A stretch of 64,000 bases of DNA from Clostridium sp. AN503 (GTDB taxonomy: Bacteria > Bacillota > Clostridia > Lachnospirales > Lachnospiraceae): NCBI RefSeq assembly GCF_040719375.1, contig NZ_JBFDTP010000002.1, positions 2,666,001 to 2,730,000 on the forward strand, in the 5' to 3' direction. A model generated the notes under the pieces. It was not told the DNA's origin and ran no database searches. It saw only the letters and a program-made list of their open reading frames with translations. This document shows, piece after piece, positions 60,462-64,000 of this stretch. A program made the position numbers and the translations under genes. How positions within the stretch are numbered: position 1 is the first letter of the stretch; the number at the start of each line of letters is the position of its first letter.

Positions 60462-61622
60462 CTAGCTTCCTTGCAACACTATATCTAAAAGTTCCGCCAA
60501 CGGCTCCATGGCGTTTAAGGCTTCTTCGGATGTGTTGTTCTGTGCGCCCACCTCGATCAGAGCCGACCGCGGACGCAGGTGCAGATTGTAGCGAAGGCCC
60601 TTTAGATAGATCTTCCGGGTAAAACCCGGGTACCTGCCCGCCGCCGCAAGCTGCATCTGAAAACCGAACGCCAGGTTCTCCTCCAGATAAGGATTGGGCA
60701 GATATTCGATGGCCCCCTCCGGAGTCCGGCTCATGCCCTGGAAGAACATGATATTGGCCGTGGGCTTTCCGTTCACCTCATGCACCAGGTGCAGGCTCTC
60801 CTTAACCCCGTCCCGGTGCAGATCCAGAATGACCTGGATCGTAGGGTTTTCCTGTAAGATCCTGGTGATCCCCTCCAGAGCATAGGTGTAAGCCCGGTTC
60901 CGGTCCAGCTTTCCGCCCTGGATGTCATAGGTGCCTGTATCATGGATGACATTCCAGCCTTTGGCCCGCAGAAGCTCAGCCAGATAATCCCCGTTGCCCA
61001 CCACCGTTGCGCCGGGATTTGACGGTCCAAAGTCCGCGTATTCCTCCTGGGAGTGGGTGTGGTAGATCAGGATCTGCGGCACGGAGCTGTCTTTTTCCAG
61101 CTTGAGGTCTGTCCCCAGCAGTGTCTCCGCCTTCATCACGTCACGCCCTGCCGTGGTTGAGGTATGGACGCTGTAAAAATGCTTCATCAGATAATCGTAG
61201 TCCTGAAGCTGGGCCATGGTGATCTGGGAGCCCGCCGCCAGAGCCGAAGCGGCAGCCGCGGCATCTCCTCCACCTGCGGTTCCGGTCCCGCCTGCGCCGT
61301 CTGCCATCCCAGCCCCGCCGGAACCAGCCCCACTGCCAGCTTTGGTCCCCCCAGAGCCATCTGCCGTACCGCCCCCATAAGCGTCTCCCGCCAGATCCGC
61401 CGCGGATACCAGCCCTGCCGATTCCGGCCCGTCCGCTCCTGTATTTTCAGACAAAAACAGGTATCCGTATGTATCATACGCATACCTGTATTCCTGGTAG
61501 ATTTGATAGGACGGGTCCTGCCCGTACACGGTCTTTGTCTCTGTCAGGGTTGCCGCCGGATAGCGGACCTGCAGCAGCGCCAGAACCAGTACCTCAAGAA
61601 ACCAGCTTAAGGATTTACTCAA
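60462..61622 (-). CDS. spoIIP: stage II sporulation protein P
   Basis: Mother-cell peptidoglycan hydrolase (amidase and endopeptidase) of the DMP engulfment machine. 386 residues. One N-terminal membrane anchor (WFLEVLVLALLQV) is followed by an extracytoplasmic part with a Gly/Ala/Ser-rich stretch (about 75-130) longer than usual. The catalytic domain has LIYHTHSQEEYADF, VVGNGDYLAELLRAKGWNVI, LDLHRDGV and EVGAQNNTSEEALNA. The only sensible start is TTG 61622, overlapping the end of sigE, with AAAGGA 11 bases upstream. Expression is probably coupled to sigE. Confidence 0.92.
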   Translation of the reverse strand: MSKSLSWFLEVLVLALLQVRYPAATLTETKTVYGQDPSYQIYQEYRYAYDTYGYLFLSENTGADGPESAGLVSAADLAGDAYGGGTADGSGGTKAGSGAGSGGAGMADGAGGTGTAGGGDAAAAASALAAGSQITMAQLQDYDYLMKHFYSVHTSTTAGRDVMKAETLLGTDLKLEKDSSVPQILIYHTHSQEEYADFGPSNPGATVVGNGDYLAELLRAKGWNVIHDTGTYDIQGGKLDRNRAYTYALEGITRILQENPTIQVILDLHRDGVKESLHLVHEVNGKPTANIMFFQGMSRTPEGAIEYLPNPYLEENLAFGFQMQLAAAGRYPGFTRKIYLKGLRYNLHLRPRSALIEVGAQNNTSEEALNAMEPLAELLDIVLQGS

Positions 61623-62355
61623 ACCGGACGATTTCCTTTTTCAGCCTTTTCATAATCTTCTTTTCCAGTCTGGATATGTAAGACTGGGAGATACCAAGTA
61701 AGTCCGCCACCTCTTTCTGTGTCATCTCCGTTCCTTCTGCATCCTTCAGCCCGTACCGCAGCTCTACGATCTTGCGTTCCCTCGGGTTTAACCGGCTGAT
61801 CGCCGCTTTTAAGAGTTCCTTTTCTGTCTCATCCTCCAGGCCCCGGTAGATGATGTCCTCATCAGTCCCCAGAATATCCGACAAAAGCAGTTCATTGCCG
61901 TCCCAATCCACGTTCAGAGGCTCGTCGATGGAAACCTCCATCCTTGTCTTGTTGTTCCGCCGCAGATACATGAGGATCTCATTCTCAATGCAGCGGGAAG
62001 CGTAGGTCGCCAGCTTGATATTCTTTGCCGGGTTGAAAGTGTTGATCGCCTTGATCAGCCCTATGGTCCCGATCGAGATCAGGTCCTCCACCCCTACGCA
62101 GGTGTTGTCGAATTTCTTTGCGATGTAGACCACCAGGCGCAGATTATGTTCGATCAGAAGGGAGCGCGCCTCCTTCTCCTCCTCCGTCCCCAGACGGGCT
62201 ATCATCTCCGCTTCCCTCTTGCTGTCCAGCGGAGGCGGCAGGATGTCTGCGCCTCCTATGTAATGCACTTCCCCCTGCTTCTGCCACAGCATCGTCTTAA
62301 ACGACGACGTTGCCTTAAATTGAAATCGGTTCGGTATGGAAACCTTTACTATCAT
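61615..62355 (-). CDS. sigE: sporulation sigma factor sigma-E
   Basis: Mother-cell-specific sigma factor, made as pro-sigma-E. 246 residues. The pro-region MIVKVSIPNRFQFKATSSFK resembles the processed leader, followed by IGGADILPPPLDSKREAEMI. Region 2 is LIEHNLRLVVYIAKKFDNTC and DLISIGTIGLIKAINTFNPA; region 4 is LNPRERKIVELRYGLKDAEG and VADLLGISQSYISRLEKKIM. ATG 62355 has TTGGAGG eight bases upstream; the frame is open further upstream but only through the palindrome. Partner spoIIGA is directly upstream. Confidence 0.96.
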   Translation of the reverse strand: MIVKVSIPNRFQFKATSSFKTMLWQKQGEVHYIGGADILPPPLDSKREAEMIARLGTEEEKEARSLLIEHNLRLVVYIAKKFDNTCVGVEDLISIGTIGLIKAINTFNPAKNIKLATYASRCIENEILMYLRRNNKTRMEVSIDEPLNVDWDGNELLLSDILGTDEDIIYRGLEDETEKELLKAAISRLNPRERKIVELRYGLKDAEGTEMTQKEVADLLGISQSYISRLEKKIMKRLKKEIVRFE

Positions 62356-62391
62356 TGTTCTATCCTCCAAGTTTATGTCTCTGATCTTATT

Positions 62392-62493
62392 CTTGAGTTT
62401 CCGCATTTTGCAGCGGCGGTGGCCGGGGAACAGAGAAAAAGCGGTTTTGCTCTGTTCCCCGGCCGCCGCCGCTGCAAAATGCGGAAACTCAAG
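62392..62493. repeat. 102-bp near-perfect palindrome between spoIIGA and sigE
   Basis: Arms of 44 bp (62392-62435 and 62450-62493) match at all but one position around the loop AAAAAGCGGTTTTG. The outer part CTTGAGTTTCCGCATTTTGC recurs near the Rpn nuclease gene. It starts three bases after the spoIIGA stop and ends 37 bases before the sigE start, so a spoIIGA-sigE transcript would carry a very stable hairpin. Confidence 0.9.
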
Positions 62494-62495
62494 TC

Positions 62496-63350
62496 TTACT
62501 GTTCTCCATGCAGAAGCATTTCGTACTGATGCCGGGATGACAACGGTTCCCGGCTTATGGCAAGCCACGGCTTCTCATAACATTTCACCAGCTTCCCCTC
62601 CCGGACCACATCCATCTCATCCACCTGGATGCCCGGCAGCATTCCGTATCCGGTGCCAACGCTGCGGAAGGGAATATAAATAACACGGGAAACCTGCCCA
62701 CACAACCCGCGGCATGCTTCATAAGTAATCACATGGACCGGCTGATGGCCGTAAGGCTCATACAGCTGGTTTCCCGTATCCCACAATGCTTTTACAGTTT
62801 TTGTATTTCCACGGTAATGCAGGGTCACCTGACACAAGTGCTCCTGCATCCGGGTTTTCTCCCTAAAGTAATCTGCGCACGCACGGCCTCCAAAAAAAAT
62901 ACCGGCCGCCACACAGGCTGCTGCCGGAAACTGCCATTGGCCTGCCGGACGGAGCCCCGCCAGATACCATGCAGCCGGGACCATGTCCCCCACAAGGCCA
63001 AAGACTCCGCCTGCTGCCGCACTGACCAGCCAAAGTGCCAGCAGGCTCCGGAAAAACTCACGAAACGGTTTTCTGCCAAACGCCAGAAGCACCATCATGC
63101 TTCCCGCAAAGAACCAGGTGAGCCCCCATTCCATCCATCCGGGCATTCCAGGAAGAAATACCATCACACATGCCCACGTTCCGCCGGCGGCGGCTGCCAT
63201 CAGGAGCCGGAGATAACGCCGCAGATATTTTCCCTGCACACTTTTTCCCGGCGTCGGCAGATGCAGGATCTGCTTCACAAGCAAAAGCAGCAGGTAATCC
63301 ATCACAAAATTGATGATAAAAAATACATCCAGATAAAATGTCACTGTCAC
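62496..63350 (-). CDS. spoIIGA: sigma-E processing peptidase SpoIIGA
   Basis: Membrane aspartic protease that cleaves pro-sigma-E. 284 residues from GTG 63350. Five or so N-terminal helices (TFYLDVFFIINFVMDYLLLL first) are followed by a cytoplasmic protease domain with the catalytic Asp in KALWDTGNQLYEP. Also conserved are IYIPFRSVGTGYGMLPG and VDEMDVV. The GTG follows GGAGGTGA by about ten bases and yields the family N-terminus. Upstream ATGs (63377, 63410) lie at or before the predicted transcription start, so they are rejected. Confidence 0.93.
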   Translation of the reverse strand: MTVTFYLDVFFIINFVMDYLLLLLVKQILHLPTPGKSVQGKYLRRYLRLLMAAAAGGTWACVMVFLPGMPGWMEWGLTWFFAGSMMVLLAFGRKPFREFFRSLLALWLVSAAAGGVFGLVGDMVPAAWYLAGLRPAGQWQFPAAACVAAGIFFGGRACADYFREKTRMQEHLCQVTLHYRGNTKTVKALWDTGNQLYEPYGHQPVHVITYEACRGLCGQVSRVIYIPFRSVGTGYGMLPGIQVDEMDVVREGKLVKCYEKPWLAISREPLSSRHQYEMLLHGEQ

Positions 63351-63387
63351 TCGCGGGGCCTCACCTCCTTCTTTCATCACGCTGTCT

Positions 63388-63456
63388 ATTATAATCATTC
63401 TCAGGAGCAAATTTTGTCAAAGAGGCGGGGTGCCATGTCTTTTTTTTCACGACAAA
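63388..63456 (-). promoter_or_regulatory. Spo0A-type promoter of spoIIGA-sigE
   Basis: Minus strand TTGACA (63420-63415), unusual 21-bp spacer, TATAAT (63393-63388). The -35 overlaps a reverse 0A-box-like TTTGTCAAA, and another 0A-like TTTGTCGTG is at 63456-63448. The same wide spacing is known for the Bacillus subtilis spoIIG promoter, which depends on Spo0A~P. Confidence 0.65.
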
Positions 63457-63495
63457 AAAAGACAGAAAACCCTGCATAAGGTTCTCTGTCTTTTT
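63454..63495 (-). terminator. terminator after ftsZ
   Basis: AAAAAGACAGAGAACC and GGGTTTTCTGTCTTTTTTT pair around a short loop, 34 bases past the ftsZ stop. It separates ftsZ from spoIIGA. Confidence 0.88.
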
Positions 63496-63528
63496 AAACG
63501 GTTTTATATCAGCTTATCACAACAAAAC

Positions 63529-64000
63529 TTAGCGCTTATTCTTTAAGAAGTCCGGGATATTGATCTGCGTATCGCGGTTCAGCGGACGGAAGGAACTCTG
63601 AGCCGGAGCCTGCTGAGGCGCGGTCTTCGGAGCCTGGCTCTGCTGCGGCGCGGTCTTCTGGACCGGCTTTGCCATGGTAGCGCTTGCCTCGGCAGATGCC
63701 GTATGGCTTAAGTTCGGCATGCCTGCGCCCATGTTGGACGGCATTTTCGGCTTAAAGGTCTTGAAATCAGCCATCGCCTTGTTCACCAGAGTGTTCGCAC
63801 CATGTGCATCCAGACCGGTTGCGATAACGGTGATGGTCGCCTCGTCCTGTGCGTTCTCATCGAACATGGCACCAAAAATGATATTGGCATCGTCGCCTGC
63901 CAGCTCCTGAACATAGCTTGCAGCTTCGTTGGCCTCGATCAGGCTGATATCGCCGGAAATATTGATGATCACATGGGTAGCGCCCTCGATGGTGGTCTCT
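63529..64000 (-). CDS. ftsZ: cell division protein FtsZ, C-terminal part (5' end beyond window)
   Basis: Tubulin-like GTPase that forms the division ring. 156 codons are visible; the frame is open to the window edge (ETTIEGATHVIINISGDISL). The C-terminal FtsZ domain segment ANEAASYVQELAGDDANIIF and ITVIATGLD are diagnostic. The disordered linker is Gln/Ala/Pro-rich with a repeated KTAPQQ. The tail RDTQINIPDFLKNKR is the conserved peptide that binds FtsA, SepF and others. Followed by a strong terminator and the spoIIG promoter, the usual Firmicute gene order. Confidence 0.97.
   Translation of the reverse strand, partial: ETTIEGATHVIINISGDISLIEANEAASYVQELAGDDANIIFGAMFDENAQDEATITVIATGLDAHGANTLVNKAMADFKTFKPKMPSNMGAGMPNLSHTASAEASATMAKPVQKTAPQQSQAPKTAPQQAPAQSSFRPLNRDTQINIPDFLKNKR

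Noticed and set aside
62356..62568. 71-residue N-terminal extension of sigma-E
   Set aside because: It reads through the palindrome and overlaps spoIIGA. The ATG at 62355 has a proper ribosome site and starts at the family's pro-sequence.

Overview
The window looks like a chromosomal segment of a spore-forming, Gram-positive anaerobe of the class Clostridia, most likely Lachnospiraceae (Clostridium cluster XIVa). The basis is the sporulation block (spoIIGA, sigE, spoIIP), two T-box leaders, GatCAB-dependent aminoacyl-tRNA synthesis, lipoprotein-anchored ABC binding proteins and an anaerobic-type cobalamin pathway. Genes are dense and mostly on the minus strand. There are no rRNA or tRNA genes, CRISPR arrays or complete insertion sequences.

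Layout: 1-4980 is a T-box-controlled operon aspS2-gatC-gatA-gatB for indirect Asn-tRNA and/or Gln-tRNA synthesis. It is divergent from a MATE exporter (5089-6456). An Rpn-type PD-(D/E)XK nuclease gene follows (6888-7778), bracketed by palindromic repeats. 7949-14241 is an oligopeptide ABC operon (oppABCDF) ending in a glycerophosphodiesterase. 14537-15637 is an unrecognised protein. 15823-22760 is a complete tryptophan operon, trpEGDCFBA, behind a Trp T-box, with an apparent frameshift in trpC. 22743-25150 is an OmpR-type two-component pair. 25402-28348 holds an AT-rich membrane protein, a WG-repeat lipoprotein and a NUDIX hydrolase. 28514-36165 is a conserved housekeeping block (rel, MBL hydrolase, hemZ, hisS, aspS). 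36259-42638 is half of an anaerobic corrin pathway (cbiK-cbiL fusion, cbiH, cobT, frameshifted cbiF, cobQ/cbiP, cbiC). It is preceded by a large GGDEF-EAL sensor protein (42765-45476) and apt (45740-46264). 46346-56001 is a pectin-type sugar locus: GHL10 lipid- or wall-side hydrolase, LacI regulator, cytosolic GH28, CUT1 ABC importer, and divergent GH105. 56085-60408 carries tspO, alkD, hemW and lepA. 60462-63350 carries spoIIP, sigE and spoIIGA. The C-terminal end of ftsZ closes the window.

How the parts work together: Asp-tRNA(Asn) or Glu-tRNA(Gln) made by a non-discriminating synthetase is amidated by GatCAB, and the leader appears able to read both Asn and Glu codons. Tryptophan genes are controlled by uncharged tRNA(Trp) through antitermination. 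Imported galacturonide oligosaccharides are cut inside the cell by GH105 and GH28 under a LacI-type repressor whose likely operators lie between the divergent promoters. SpoIIGA activates pro-sigma-E, which sits beside another engulfment gene, spoIIP.

The less ordinary signals are: a two-codon-like T-box specifier; an Rpn nuclease gene framed by inverted repeats that recur as a very long hairpin between spoIIGA and sigE; two one-base frameshifts at homopolymers (trpC, cbiF); an EAL domain that has lost a metal aspartate; and a 21-bp-spaced, Spo0A-type spoIIG promoter. All statements come from reading the sequence and the supplied translations by eye; no database search was run.
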